Shown: positions 8,453 to 17,101, counted from the stretch's first letter. The stretch: 56,580 nucleotides of DNA from Aquimarina sp. RZ0 (GCF_008370685.1 NZ_VTZU01000045.1:1-56580); one strand, 5' to 3'. Translations and numbers: made by a program. Notes: a model not told the origin generated them from the sequence alone.

Positions 8453-9421
8453 ATGACAGATACTATAGAAAGAATAAAATGCCTTATCATAGGTTCTGGT
8501 CCTGCAGGGTATACAGCTGCAATTTATGCTGCCAGAGCAGATCTTAAACCAATAATGTATACAGGTATGGAACCGGGAGGACAGCTTACTACGACTACTG
8601 AAGTTGATAATTTCCCAGGTTATCCCGAAGGTATTGATGGGCCAACGATGATGGTTCAATTACAGCAGCAAGCAGAACGCTTTGGTACCGAAGTTAGAAT
8701 TGGAATGGTTACCTCTGTTGATTTTAGCAAAGAAGCAGGAGGAATCCATAAAATTACTGTTGATAACACTACGCAAATTGAAGCAGAAACAGTTATTATC
8801 TCTACAGGGGCAACCGCTAAATATTTAGGATTACCCAGCGAGCAAAAATTGCGAGGCGGTGGAGTATCTGCCTGTGCCGTTTGTGATGGATTTTTTTATA
8901 AAGGACAGGATGTGGCGATTGTAGGAGCTGGAGATACCGCTGCAGAAGAAGCAACCTATCTTGCTAATATTTGCTCTAGTGTGACAATGCTGGTACGTAA
9001 AGATTACATGAAGGCTTCCAAAGCAATGCAGCACCGTGTCAATAACACTCCTAATCTTACGGTAAAATATAATACTGAAGTAGATGAAGTATTAGGAGAT
9101 CAGGTAGTAGAAGGTTTACGAATGGTGAATAACCAGACTGGAGAAAAAGAAGATATCTCTATTACAGGTTTATTTATTGCAATTGGGCATAAGCCTAATA
9201 CTGATATTTTTAAGGGTCAGATAGATATGGATGATACCGGATATCTTATTACCGAAGGAAAATCAACAAAAACAAACATTCCAGGAGTATTTGCATCAGG
9301 AGATGTACAAGATAAAGAATATAGACAAGCCGTTACTGCTGCTGGTACAGGTTGTATGGCAGCTTTGGATGCAGAACGTTATCTAGCTACTATAGAAACT
9401 AGTGAAGAGGTTTCTGCATAA
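8453..9421 (+). CDS. trxB: Thioredoxin-disulfide reductase
   Basis: The protein is 322 residues. It transfers electrons from NADPH through FAD to thioredoxin, in the cytoplasm. Motifs are GSGPAG (14-19) for FAD, GGQLTTTTEVDNFPG (42-56), redox-active CAVC (Cys141 and Cys144), NADPH-binding GAGDTAAEEA (about 162-171) and the C-terminal GVFASGDV for FAD. All are intact. It has its own upstream gap and a good terminator, so it is probably monocistronic. Confidence 0.96.
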   Translation: MTDTIERIKCLIIGSGPAGYTAAIYAARADLKPIMYTGMEPGGQLTTTTEVDNFPGYPEGIDGPTMMVQLQQQAERFGTEVRIGMVTSVDFSKEAGGIHKITVDNTTQIEAETVIISTGATAKYLGLPSEQKLRGGGVSACAVCDGFFYKGQDVAIVGAGDTAAEEATYLANICSSVTMLVRKDYMKASKAMQHRVNNTPNLTVKYNTEVDEVLGDQVVEGLRMVNNQTGEKEDISITGLFIAIGHKPNTDIFKGQIDMDDTGYLITEGKSTKTNIPGVFASGDVQDKEYRQAVTAAGTGCMAALDAERYLATIETSEEVSA

Positions 9422-9452
9422 AAGATATTTTCTAAATTTAATTTAATTTTTT

Positions 9453-9486
9453 AAAACCTACTAATTTTTTTTAGCAGGTTTTTTTT
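9453..9486 (+). terminator. Rho-independent terminator of trxB
   Basis: Arms 9453-9464 and 9471-9482 pair with one mismatch (AAAACCTACTAA / TTAGCAGGTTTT), followed by a run of T. It lies about 30 nt after the trxB stop. Confidence 0.85.
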
Positions 9487-10181
9487 CTTCATTAAAAATG
9501 GTTTTATTTTGTTTGAGAGGGTCATGCTATAAACGATTCATCTTTATAATTTCTTATCAGACTTCTATATTAATTCAGTTTAAAAATTACTCATAAAAAC
9601 TTGCTTTTTTAGTGGATACTTTACAGCAAAAAAGCTGTAACCATACTTTAATTTTCTGTCTTATCTAAACAAGAAATTCCTTTTTTTATTTAAGTGCTTT
9701 AAAACAAGATTGGTATCATGCGTTTCCAAATTAGGTTCAAGATTTCTAAGTAAAAAATGCTCCGCTAGCCTCGAAATCGAAATGTTTTGTCCAATAAATG
9801 TTTTATGGACCTTGCCCTGATGTAGTTTATTACAGAAACAATACAAAAAGGTATCGATTTTTGAAGGGAATTATATGAGTAAGTTTATAGATTTTATACG
9901 TTTTCAAAAAAAATGGTAGGGTATTTTGATTGCTATTTGTTTTAGGAAGCAGGAAGAGTAATAATAGTATTAAAATTAAATTTTTACTTCTAAGTATGAG
10001 TTGTTCTGATATGAATAGAAGTTGATACATATCTTTTTGAAATACAGAAAAAGAAGAAGCACTATCATTATAGTTTGTAAAAGCGAATGTGCTAAAATAA
10101 TACATAAAAGCTAAGTAAATAATTCTTCTAGAGCATTTGGTAGCAATACTACTTAGCAAGTAAAAAAATGAAAACGAACAA
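9487..10181. other. Gene-free stretch of about 700 bp
   Basis: Only short, low-complexity open frames occur here, and none looks coding. A 7-bp stem-loop, TTACAGC...GCTGTAA with an A6 loop, lies near 9621-9641. The region must contain the promoter of the downstream lipoprotein gene. Nothing else is recognisable. Confidence 0.4.
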
Positions 10182-11306
10182 ATGAAATTAATTAAAATTA
10201 AAAAACAGATGAATGATCCAAAGATGAATACCATCATGTGTTGCTTTTTGCTGATACTTTTATTTAGTCTGGTGAGCTGCGAAAATGATGATGTTACCCA
10301 AAATGATACTACACCGCTAGAGGAGAACCCTAATCTTACAATAAGATCTTCTTTTGGAGGTACGCTTTATGTTGATGGTAAATATATAAATAAGACGTTA
10401 CCTGCTGATATTAAACTGTCTAAAGGCACATATTTATTGTCAGTTGGTGCCGAGGGCAATGAGGCTGGATATTACAGGAAAGAAATAACGATTGATAGTG
10501 ATTCTATACCACAAGAAATCGAATTTACAAAAGAAGATATGGTCAATCCCAAAAAGTGGAAAGTTCTTTGGGTGACATATTCAAAAACCAGAGCTAAAGA
10601 TGGTTGTCAGATTTCAGTATCACAGAATTCTATTGATATTGCTTACAATATATTTTTAGATCATTTAGAAAAGATAGAAAAAGATGCTTTTCACGCGATC
10701 ACCTGGGAGGTGGTGCAAAAGAATTATACAACAGAAGAAGCTCCTGTTGCAAATGAAAGTGAGAATAATACAGAAGAGGAATGGGGATTGGATTGGACTA
10801 TATCTTTGGAACAACTCAAGAAAGATTTTGATTTTAATGATTTTGACTTAATTTCTTTTTATTGGCCAGCTAATTCTGATAATGAAACTTCTTGTGACGG
10901 CTATCCGCTTAATTATGGAGGTATAGCATCTCCTATTCCTAATGGAATGAAGACTATTGTTGGAGTAATGGAACATCCATTTATAAATAATAGATATGGT
11001 ATTCAACATCCTAGTGCGTATACCCATGAATGGATGCATACTATAGAAAGATTGTATCCATTAAAAGGTTTTGAGTTACCCATAGATCCCGGAGCTTGTT
11101 GTACGGCTCACTCTGGAGAAGCTTTTGGGTATGTTAGTAGTACTGGTGTAGATACGTTTTATGAAGATGTTTTTAAGGGGAAAGTGTTTTCAGAAGAAAG
11201 AAAAGTTTATCTTGGTATAGGACCAGAAGCGTTATGGCTATACCAAACCAGAAATTTTGAAGCTTCGTTACTAGATGCAGAAAGGCGTAAGGTAGCGATT
11301 GATTAA
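10182..11306 (+). CDS. Lipoprotein with PEGA-like domain and HEXXH putative metallopeptidase motif
   Basis: The protein is up to 374 residues. The lipobox LFSLVSC makes Cys33 the lipidation site. The true start may be the internal Met at 10209 or 10224, which gives a more normal signal peptide (MNTIMCCFLLILLFSLVSC). After an acidic linker comes a PEGA-like beta domain (about 48-115, TLYVDGKYINKTLPADIKLS). The C-terminal region holds THEWMHTIERLYP, an HEXXH zinc motif (about 285), followed by GACCTAHSGEAFGY. It is probably a surface-exposed or periplasmic metal-dependent hydrolase; the family is not recognised. It is convergent with the DUF2807 gene downstream, with a MITE copy in the gap. Confidence 0.7.
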   Translation: MKLIKIKKQMNDPKMNTIMCCFLLILLFSLVSCENDDVTQNDTTPLEENPNLTIRSSFGGTLYVDGKYINKTLPADIKLSKGTYLLSVGAEGNEAGYYRKEITIDSDSIPQEIEFTKEDMVNPKKWKVLWVTYSKTRAKDGCQISVSQNSIDIAYNIFLDHLEKIEKDAFHAITWEVVQKNYTTEEAPVANESENNTEEEWGLDWTISLEQLKKDFDFNDFDLISFYWPANSDNETSCDGYPLNYGGIASPIPNGMKTIVGVMEHPFINNRYGIQHPSAYTHEWMHTIERLYPLKGFELPIDPGACCTAHSGEAFGYVSSTGVDTFYEDVFKGKVFSEERKVYLGIGPEALWLYQTRNFEASLLDAERRKVAID

Positions 11307-11321
11307 GGTACTGAATGTATA

Positions 11322-11483
11322 ATACGATTTGTGATTAAAAAATTAGTATAAATTCATTGAATTATTTTTTCTTTATGCAAGGCAAAAAAATCAAGCATAG
11401 CTATAGCTACGGTTTATTTTTTAAACGAAGTAGAAAGGAAAAAGAAACGATGAATATGCGAAATTTTTAGTTATAAATCGTAT
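11322..11483 (-). mobile_element. 162-bp MITE-like element, copy 1 (inverted)
   Basis: Same 162-bp sequence as at 24739-24900 and 42725-42886, in the opposite orientation and with one substitution near 11345. The ends ATACGATTT...AAATCGTAT are the tips of imperfect terminal inverted repeats of about 25 bp (21 of 25 matching between the two ends). It has no coding capacity. It sits in the gap between two convergent genes. TA dinucleotides lie at both tips, which would fit TA-target insertion, but the target duplication cannot be proven. Confidence 0.85.
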
Positions 11484-11533
11484 AAAAGGGTAAGCGTTTG
11501 GTAAACAGTGTATTGTTTGCAAGACGCTTATGC

Positions 11534-12397
11534 TTATTTAAGCAATCCAGGGCCATAATCACTCTTTTTTCTATATAGAATAGCTTCATTGGCAAAAGCG
11601 GTTATATCAATTTTTAAATCTTCTTCCCCCAAAACATATATTTCTGCAGTATCTATAGCGTTTATGGTAATCTGTTTATCACATAAAATATAGCTGTCAC
11701 TGGAACCTTCTGCAGTTACCGAGGCAGTATTCGTTTTTAGTTTTTGCCCATAAAAATCTGTATTACTATCTGTTCTAAGCTTCATAGATGTTGCTTCACC
11801 TTCAAGTTTAGCAGATGCTTTTTGATATAAATCTATTTTTAAAATATCCGTAGCCAGAATTCCTTTTAATTCGGCATTATCGTTTATCTGATAAAATGCT
11901 TCACTAGTAGTCGCGTGCAAATCAATTGTAGATTTATCATTTATAATACTGGTTAAATTAGCTGATTCAATACTTAAGAACACTTCTGTTTCATCATTAG
12001 ATTCTACTCGTAGGTTTGTTGATTTTAGAAGAGAGGCAGATTTTAACTGTACTTTATTATAGACCAAAATTTTTTTTAATTCCTGTGCATAGGATATTCT
12101 AATGTTTAGTTTTTTGGAACGTTTAATGTTTTTTTTAGACTTTATTTCCAAAATACTATCGTGTACCTCTACCGCAATAAACTCTTGTAGATTACTATCC
12201 GCTTCGATGGTTACAATATTATCAGTATCTTCTATTAAAGATATTTCAAAATTATCGTGTACTTCTATACTATGGAAAGGATCTAATGATCTTTGCTCTG
12301 TAATTACAATTTTATTTCCTTTTATTTTTTCTTTTTGGGCGTAGCCATTCCCAAATACAAAAACTATACATAGAGATATGAATATTTTTTTCATCAA
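11534..12397 (-). CDS. DUF2807 (GIN domain) secreted adhesin-like protein
   Basis: The protein is 287 residues: signal peptide MMKKIFISLCIVFVFGNGYA (1-20), then a repetitive right-handed beta-helix-type region of the 'putative auto-transporter adhesin, head GIN domain' family (DPFHSIEVHDNFEISLIED about 39-57, repeated short beta strands to about 265). It is exported to the periplasm or surface; the biological role of the family is unknown. It follows the DUF4440 gene by about 290 bp and is probably a separate transcript from the PadR-PspC-DUF2807 group upstream. Confidence 0.8.
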   Translation of the reverse strand: MMKKIFISLCIVFVFGNGYAQKEKIKGNKIVITEQRSLDPFHSIEVHDNFEISLIEDTDNIVTIEADSNLQEFIAVEVHDSILEIKSKKNIKRSKKLNIRISYAQELKKILVYNKVQLKSASLLKSTNLRVESNDETEVFLSIESANLTSIINDKSTIDLHATTSEAFYQINDNAELKGILATDILKIDLYQKASAKLEGEATSMKLRTDSNTDFYGQKLKTNTASVTAEGSSDSYILCDKQITINAIDTAEIYVLGEEDLKIDITAFANEAILYRKKSDYGPGLLK

Positions 12398-12682
12398 ATA
12401 AAGTCTTTTTTAATATTATTTTATTGTTTCAAAATGCTATAATCAGAAAATAACCTAATAAATAGACAAGCTAAATATACAAGTGTGCCAGAAATAAGTC
12501 AAAAGATGTACCTAAATATAAAGCTTCTTTTAGGTAAGAAGCTTTTTTTCTCTATTAACTGCAAAAACTGTGATTCGATTAGGAACTTATTATTGGTCTA
12601 TAATCCTATTTTCGACTTGAATTTACTCAATAAAACGTTATTTTTTTACCGGGTAAAAGAAAAAGAATAGATAACCATAGTT
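12398..12682. other. Intergenic region with terminator/antiterminator-like structure
   Basis: No gene is convincing here. On the plus strand a perfect 9-bp stem (12521-12529 with 12536-12544, AAGCTTCTT/AAGAAGCTT) is followed by T7, as in a terminator. A mutually exclusive stem, 12510-12516 with 12529-12535 (ACCTAAA/TTTAGGT), overlaps it. No plus-strand gene precedes it, so it may end a short RNA or be a relic. Confidence 0.45.
12521..12550 (+). terminator. Terminator-like hairpin with T-tract, orphan on plus strand
   Basis: AAGCTTCTT, a 6-nt loop and AAGAAGCTT are followed by T's. The neighbouring genes are on the minus strand, for which no U-tract follows the hairpin. Confidence 0.5.
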
Positions 12683-13492
12683 CTAGTGATGCTGAACTTT
12701 TGTTTTTTTGGCTTCTTCTACAATTTTTCCATTTTCGCGAACGATCATTTTTGATATGGTACCATCAGAAGTTTTAACAAACTCGAAGGTTAGAGGGCTT
12801 TGTTTATGAAAAAATACGGTTTCTGATTGAGGATATACGATAGCCTGCATTTTTGAAGCTTTGATCTCCAGAAGATTTTCTTTTTTTGATATGATCACTT
12901 TTCCTGTTTGTGGAGCTTGATATGTTCCTGTATATTGATTCAAAATTTTTTCTGATAACAAAATTTCTTTTTTATCAGTATTTTGTGGTGCTGGTTGATG
13001 ATCATAACTGAGTGCTCTACTCATTTTCCATTGATTATTCTTGTGTTGCCAAACGTGTGTAAATTTTGCTATTTCTGTAAGTCTTTCTGTTTTTCCTTTT
13101 TCCAGAACATAAAAAAGATGCTCTCCGGTAATAATTGCACCATAGCTCTGTAAAGGATATATGGATACACTACCTTTTATAACTTCTCTTCTCACTCTAG
13201 GGTTTTCGGGATTACATAATCCACCTTTTACACTTGCCATCATTTTAGAGAGTCCGGATGTCAAACCTCCCTTGTCGTGATAGAACTCAAAATCTTCTAC
13301 AAAAAAAGTTCTGAACGTATCAATATTACAGGTGTTATAGGATACCCAAAATTCTTTATCTAGTTTAGATATAGTTACTTTTAGATCTTCGTTATTGCTG
13401 TGATGAGTTTTTGTTTGGGCAGTATTTAAATTGACCGAACATATACTGATGTAGAGAAAAAGGTAGACTTGTGCGATGTTAATTTTTAGCAT
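12683..13492 (-). CDS. DUF4440/SnoaL-like secreted protein
   Basis: The protein is 269 residues with an N-terminal signal peptide ending near NLNTAQ (about 25). Residues 35-165 form an NTF2-like (DUF4440) domain: LDKEFWVSYNTCNIDTFRTFFVEDFEFYHDKGG, then GEHLFYV and AKFTHVWQHKNNQWKMSRALSYDHQ. The C-terminal part (about 180-260, LNQYTGTYQAPQTGKVIISK) resembles the DUF3471-type module often attached to serine hydrolases. It is likely a periplasmic protein; no catalytic function can be deduced. It lies between two DUF2807 genes on the same strand. Confidence 0.75.
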   Translation of the reverse strand: MLKINIAQVYLFLYISICSVNLNTAQTKTHHSNNEDLKVTISKLDKEFWVSYNTCNIDTFRTFFVEDFEFYHDKGGLTSGLSKMMASVKGGLCNPENPRVRREVIKGSVSIYPLQSYGAIITGEHLFYVLEKGKTERLTEIAKFTHVWQHKNNQWKMSRALSYDHQPAPQNTDKKEILLSEKILNQYTGTYQAPQTGKVIISKKENLLEIKASKMQAIVYPQSETVFFHKQSPLTFEFVKTSDGTISKMIVRENGKIVEEAKKTKVQHH

Positions 13493-13526
13493 TGAGTATT
13501 TGTTTTTTGATTGATGAATGATGACA

Positions 13527-13595
13527 AACTGCCTAAAAACTTATGGCCTTATAGGATAGGATGTTACTAAAAACTATAAGTGCTTTTAGGCAGTT
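13527..13595 (-). terminator. Long stem-loop between DUF2807 and DUF4440 genes
   Basis: AACTGCCTAAAA at 13527-13538 pairs perfectly with TTTTAGGCAGTT at 13584-13595. Inside, ACTTAT can pair with ATAAGT. It lies about 36 nt after the upstream gene's stop and 35 nt before the next start. No clear U-tract follows, so it may be a terminator or an mRNA-stability element. Confidence 0.55.
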
Positions 13596-13631
13596 CTTTG
13601 ATTGATTAGTTGATTGATTGGGTTGTCTTCT

Positions 13632-14351
13632 TTAATGTTTTCTTACATTACCTCCGGAGTTATCGTTTTCAGAAACTTTTTCAGGATCACCATAATAAAC
13701 TACATTTGCACCACTGGTAGCTTTTCCTGTAAATTCTTCTTTTGCGTGAATTTTTATGTTTGCACCACTTGTTGCACTTGCTTTAGAAACTTGACTAAGC
13801 AAATCATTTGCTCTGATATCGGCTCCACTTGTTGCATTGGCGTTATGATTTTTGACTTTTCCTGATAGATTCATTAAAGCTCCACTAGTTACAGAGGTTG
13901 TTAAGCTTTCTGCTTTAATTCTAAGTTTAACATCTGCTCCGCTTGTAGCGTTAATGGAGAGATCTTTTTGTACTAAGGGTTCTTGAGAAGTTATCTCAGA
14001 ACCGCTGGTAGCACTTATTTTACTAAGTTTGTCATAAGAGACATACACTGTTTTTTCGTCAGCACGATAAATATTTTTATCAGATGTAATGTATAGTACT
14101 TCTTTTTCTACATAAACTTCGATGTATTGGTGTAGGTTTTCATTGGCTTCAATGATTACTTTTCGATCTTCACTTTTTGTTAGTACAACGTCTAAACCTC
14201 TACTGGATTTAATAGTTGTAAAGTTTTTACTTATAGTTTTTTCTTTTCGAATCACTTCTCCTTCACCTTTGATTCCGTCAAAAACTAAGTTACAAGAGCA
14301 ACATAAGGCAGAAAGGCATAAGGTTATTATTATTTTGGCTAGTGTCGTCAT
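13632..14351 (-). CDS. DUF2807 (GIN domain) lipoprotein-like protein
   Basis: The protein is 239 residues. The N-terminus MTTLAKIIITLCLSALCCSC is a lipoprotein-type signal with candidate lipidated Cys at 18 or 20. The rest is the GIN/DUF2807 beta-helix with a striking internal repeat of SATSGA/ATSGADI units about every 16-22 residues (about 110-215). It follows the PspC gene by 51 nt, and its leader carries a 22-nt sequence shared with the PadR leader. The PadR-PspC-DUF2807 gene group is common in Flavobacteria and is thought to be envelope-related; the mechanism is unknown. Confidence 0.82.
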   Translation of the reverse strand: MTTLAKIIITLCLSALCCSCNLVFDGIKGEGEVIRKEKTISKNFTTIKSSRGLDVVLTKSEDRKVIIEANENLHQYIEVYVEKEVLYITSDKNIYRADEKTVYVSYDKLSKISATSGSEITSQEPLVQKDLSINATSGADVKLRIKAESLTTSVTSGALMNLSGKVKNHNANATSGADIRANDLLSQVSKASATSGANIKIHAKEEFTGKATSGANVVYYGDPEKVSENDNSGGNVRKH

Positions 14352-14370
14352 AATAGTGTATTTTAATTTA

Positions 14371-14392
14371 TTAAACTGTTCGTTTTTTGATT
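14371..14392. promoter_or_regulatory. Leader motif shared with the PadR gene
   Basis: A 22-nt sequence (TTAAACTGTTC then GTTTTTTGATT on the plus strand) lies 20 nt upstream of the DUF2807 start. It matches 21 of 22 bases at 16521-16542, which is 24 nt upstream of the PadR start. It is a candidate operator for the PadR regulator. Confidence 0.5.
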
Positions 14393-14402
14393 TTGATTAT
14401 TG

Positions 14403-16160
14403 TTAATTATCGGTTTTTATTTTTACACCGTGCTCGTCAATTTTGATGTCTACTTCATCACTTTTGATTTGTAAACCATCTTCATCTATTTTTAGGTTTG
14501 TATTAGAATCATCAGAATTCAGATTTATGTTTACTCCATCGGTATCTTTGTGGTCTTCTTCCCATTCATTGTATTCCCACTCTTCTTTTGGGCAGCTACT
14601 ACATTTTAATTTTCCATCAATTAATTGGGTATAATTCCCTTCTTTTCCATCCAGTGTTATATAATCGTCGTATTGCCACGAGTTATTAAATCCGGATGTA
14701 TTATTATCCGCATAAATAGTCATTCCTTCTGGGATGTGTAAAATAACCTTTACTTCCTGATCATTATATTTACTTTTATAATCAGCAATTGCGTAGCCAT
14801 TTAATAATAGAGAATTGCCTTTTATCTGATAATCGTATTGTATAGTAGCTGCTCTTTGTTTAGCATTCTCATAGCTGTTACCTTCTGCAGTTTTTTCGAT
14901 TGTAATTTTGGGGATAGAGTCTTCCTTGTTTTCTTTAATAAATACTTCGATATCCTGAATTACTAATACTTTGTTGTCATTTTTATCTCTTTTAATTTTA
15001 AAATCATTTCTATGACTTAGGTATTTTATATATCGGGTATTACCTACCATTTTGATCGTTAAGGTATCTGTAGGGGCGATATCAATTTTTCTTGCATCTT
15101 CTATAATTTCGGCATCATATGCTTCTTGAGTAGCTTGTCTAATACCGACAATAATTAATCCTACTATAGAAATAATCCAGATAGCTAATAATCCAAGTTT
15201 AGCTGGTGTACCTATAGATTTTAGGTTATTGATCACAATCTTGAGCCCAAGAATAAATAAAAAGAAGAAAGGGATACCAACAGCAAAGAGTGTTAATAGA
15301 GAAATCAGCCATAAAGGGACATTAGGGTGATTCACTACATCTATATATTCTGTAAAAGGAGTTTCTATGAACTCAAAAGTTCCTACGGTGAATAAGCTGA
15401 TAAATAAACTAATGAGTGTAACCCCAGCTACGAATATCAGTAGTACTCCGATAAATTTTACAAAAACCTTTAGAATGGCTAATAATACATCTCCCAAAGC
15501 ATCAAAGAAATTAGAAGATCCACTTTTTACTTTGTTAGAATATTTTTGATAATCGACATCTTTTACCTTGTCTGCTACATCATTAAAGCCTTCTTTTATT
15601 TTTTTTTCAATATTACTAATGTTTACAGCCTCTCCTTTCATGGCCAGAAAGTCTGCGGTAGTTTTCGCTTCGGGAACAAAAATCCAAAAAGCGATATAAA
15701 TCAAAATAAAAGCTCCACTTGAGAATATTGTAAATAGTACCCAGGCGATTCTTAACCAAATGGGGTCTATACCTAAATAGTGACTTAATCCTGAGCTAAC
15801 ACCGCCTACATATGAATTCGTTGTATCTCTGAATAATTGTTTGGATTTTGGAGTATGTTGATAAGAGGAAGTTGGTTCATCTTCAAAAATTTCTTCATCT
15901 AATCTATAATCTTCCGGCTGTCCCATTATAGTAATTACCTCATCGACTTCTTTGGTGCCGATTACTTGTCTTTCATCCTTTATTTTTTCACTAAATAGTT
16001 CTGCAATGCGGGCTTCAATATCAGCAATAATTTCGTCTCTACCCTGAGGATCTGTAAATGAACGTTTTATAGCTTGAAGATAGCGTTGCAGCTTTAGGTA
16101 AGCGTCTTCATCTATGTGAAAAAATATGCCTGCTAAATTTATATTAACTGTTTTGTTCAT
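14403..16160 (-). CDS. PspC-domain membrane protein
   Basis: The protein is 585 residues. The N-terminal part (1-100) is a cytoplasmic helical domain with a DEVITIMGQPEDYRL motif. The PspC domain follows (about 108-170: FRDTTNSYVGGVSSGLSHYLGIDPIWLRIAWVLF, then membrane helix and FWIFVPEA). After further membrane segments (about 225-260, 280-310, 320-345), a C-terminal extracytoplasmic domain is rich in Asp/Asn and ends in repeated DGLQIKSDEVDIKIDEHGV units. It overlaps the PadR gene by 17 nt and is probably controlled by that repressor. PspC-type proteins take part in membrane-stress responses; the exact role here is unknown. Confidence 0.88.
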   Translation of the reverse strand: MNKTVNINLAGIFFHIDEDAYLKLQRYLQAIKRSFTDPQGRDEIIADIEARIAELFSEKIKDERQVIGTKEVDEVITIMGQPEDYRLDEEIFEDEPTSSYQHTPKSKQLFRDTTNSYVGGVSSGLSHYLGIDPIWLRIAWVLFTIFSSGAFILIYIAFWIFVPEAKTTADFLAMKGEAVNISNIEKKIKEGFNDVADKVKDVDYQKYSNKVKSGSSNFFDALGDVLLAILKVFVKFIGVLLIFVAGVTLISLFISLFTVGTFEFIETPFTEYIDVVNHPNVPLWLISLLTLFAVGIPFFFLFILGLKIVINNLKSIGTPAKLGLLAIWIISIVGLIIVGIRQATQEAYDAEIIEDARKIDIAPTDTLTIKMVGNTRYIKYLSHRNDFKIKRDKNDNKVLVIQDIEVFIKENKEDSIPKITIEKTAEGNSYENAKQRAATIQYDYQIKGNSLLLNGYAIADYKSKYNDQEVKVILHIPEGMTIYADNNTSGFNNSWQYDDYITLDGKEGNYTQLIDGKLKCSSCPKEEWEYNEWEEDHKDTDGVNINLNSDDSNTNLKIDEDGLQIKSDEVDIKIDEHGVKIKTDN

Positions 16161-16497
16161 TTTTATTTCTTTTTTGTTTAGTAACTAAGGTTACCGCATT
16201 TTGTAATTCGTCCCAAGTGGTATTTAATTCTTTTAGAAACAGTTTTCCTGTTTCTGTCAGTCCATAATATTTACGTGGAGGGCCTGATGTAGACTCTTCC
16301 CAGCGGTAACCGAGGAGTCCTGCATTTTTAAGTCTGGTAAGCAAGGGGTATATTGTGCCTTCTACTACTAACATCTTTGCATCTTTAAGGGTTTCTAAAA
16401 TCTCCGCAACATAGGCGTCATTATCCTTAAGAATTGAAAGTATGCAATATTCCAGAACACCTTTGCGCATTTGCGCTTTTGTGTTTTCAATCTTCAT
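16144..16497 (-). CDS. PadR-family transcriptional regulator
   Basis: The protein is 117 residues, the short PadR type. A winged helix-turn-helix fills most of it: MRKGVLEYCILSILKDNDAYVAEILETLK, then VEGTIYPLLTRLKNAGLL (about 45-62) and SGPPRKYYGLTETGK (about 75-89), all hallmark PadR segments. It heads the PspC/DUF2807 operon and overlaps the PspC gene by 17 nt. It probably represses its own operon, with the 16521-16542 motif as a candidate site. Confidence 0.92.
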   Translation of the reverse strand: MKIENTKAQMRKGVLEYCILSILKDNDAYVAEILETLKDAKMLVVEGTIYPLLTRLKNAGLLGYRWEESTSGPPRKYYGLTETGKLFLKELNTTWDELQNAVTLVTKQKRNKNEQNS

Positions 16498-16520
16498 AAA
16501 GCTGATTTTTTTTTAAAAAG

Positions 16521-16542
16521 TTAAACTGTTCATTTTTTGATT
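16521..16542. promoter_or_regulatory. Leader motif upstream of PadR gene
   Basis: Second copy of the 22-nt sequence at 14371-14392, with one difference (A for G). It lies 24 nt upstream of the PadR ATG, so it fits an autoregulatory operator or a shared 5'-UTR element. Confidence 0.5.
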
Positions 16543-16567
16543 GATAATTGATAATTGATGATTGTTT

Positions 16568-17101
16568 TTATTTTAGTAGATATTGATCAGAATATACTAC
16601 TATCGTTATACAAACTGTTGCTAAAAGATAATTGATGAGATTAAATTTTAGGTTATATCGCTGTTCTTTTGATGTTTTGATCAAAAGGATTAATAATATG
16701 AAACTTACAATCAATGGTAATATCCAATATCCTAACCCCATCCATTCACTAATACGAGCCTCATCATTTGGAGTAATAATGGATATGAGCATTGCCAATA
16801 CTCTCGAGTAAAAAGCAAAAAACAAAAATGGATACCAATAGTCATTTTTTGTTCTCCTTATTATATAAAAAACTATAAACGCCTGTGTAATGGTGAATAA
16901 GGGTCCTGCCGCGCTTACTAATTGTTCATGCCAGGCTGATTGGTATGCTCCTTCTGATAAAAATACAGAATTAAGTGTCATTCCCATTTTGTAACCCAAG
17001 AGTTCCCCAGTGATGAAATGGGCTAACTCGTGGAGAAAGAAGGAGGATACCACAGCTATGATAGTAATTAGAATATATTTTATATTGATTGATGAATTCA
17101 T
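16568..17101 (-). CDS. Small M50-like membrane metallopeptidase homologue
   Basis: The protein is 177 residues with about four membrane helices. The first helix contains FFLHELAHF (about 22-30), an HEXXH zinc motif inside a membrane segment, as in site-2 proteases. QLVSAAGPLFTITQA (about 61-75) resembles the second conserved M50 element. It is shorter than typical S2P enzymes and lacks a PDZ domain, so it may cleave small membrane substrates or be a degenerate relative. It starts 6 nt after the DUF4870 gene and is probably co-transcribed with it. Confidence 0.6.
   Translation of the reverse strand: MNSSINIKYILITIIAVVSSFFLHELAHFITGELLGYKMGMTLNSVFLSEGAYQSAWHEQLVSAAGPLFTITQAFIVFYIIRRTKNDYWYPFLFFAFYSRVLAMLISIITPNDEARISEWMGLGYWILPLIVSFILLILLIKTSKEQRYNLKFNLINYLLATVCITIVVYSDQYLLK

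Noticed and set aside
9661..9846. 61-codon minus-strand open frame downstream of trxB
   Set aside because: No signal, domain or upstream element supports it, and its composition looks random for AT-rich DNA.
9830..10237. 135-codon minus-strand open frame overlapping the lipoprotein start
   Set aside because: It overlaps the convincing lipoprotein signal region on the opposite strand, and its hydrophobic translation reflects A/T-rich sequence.
12485..12670. 61-codon plus-strand open frame
   Set aside because: It spans the terminator-like hairpin and has no coding character.
13632..13865. Plus-strand open frame opposite the DUF2807 gene
   Set aside because: It is a shadow of the repeated SATSGA coding units on the minus strand.
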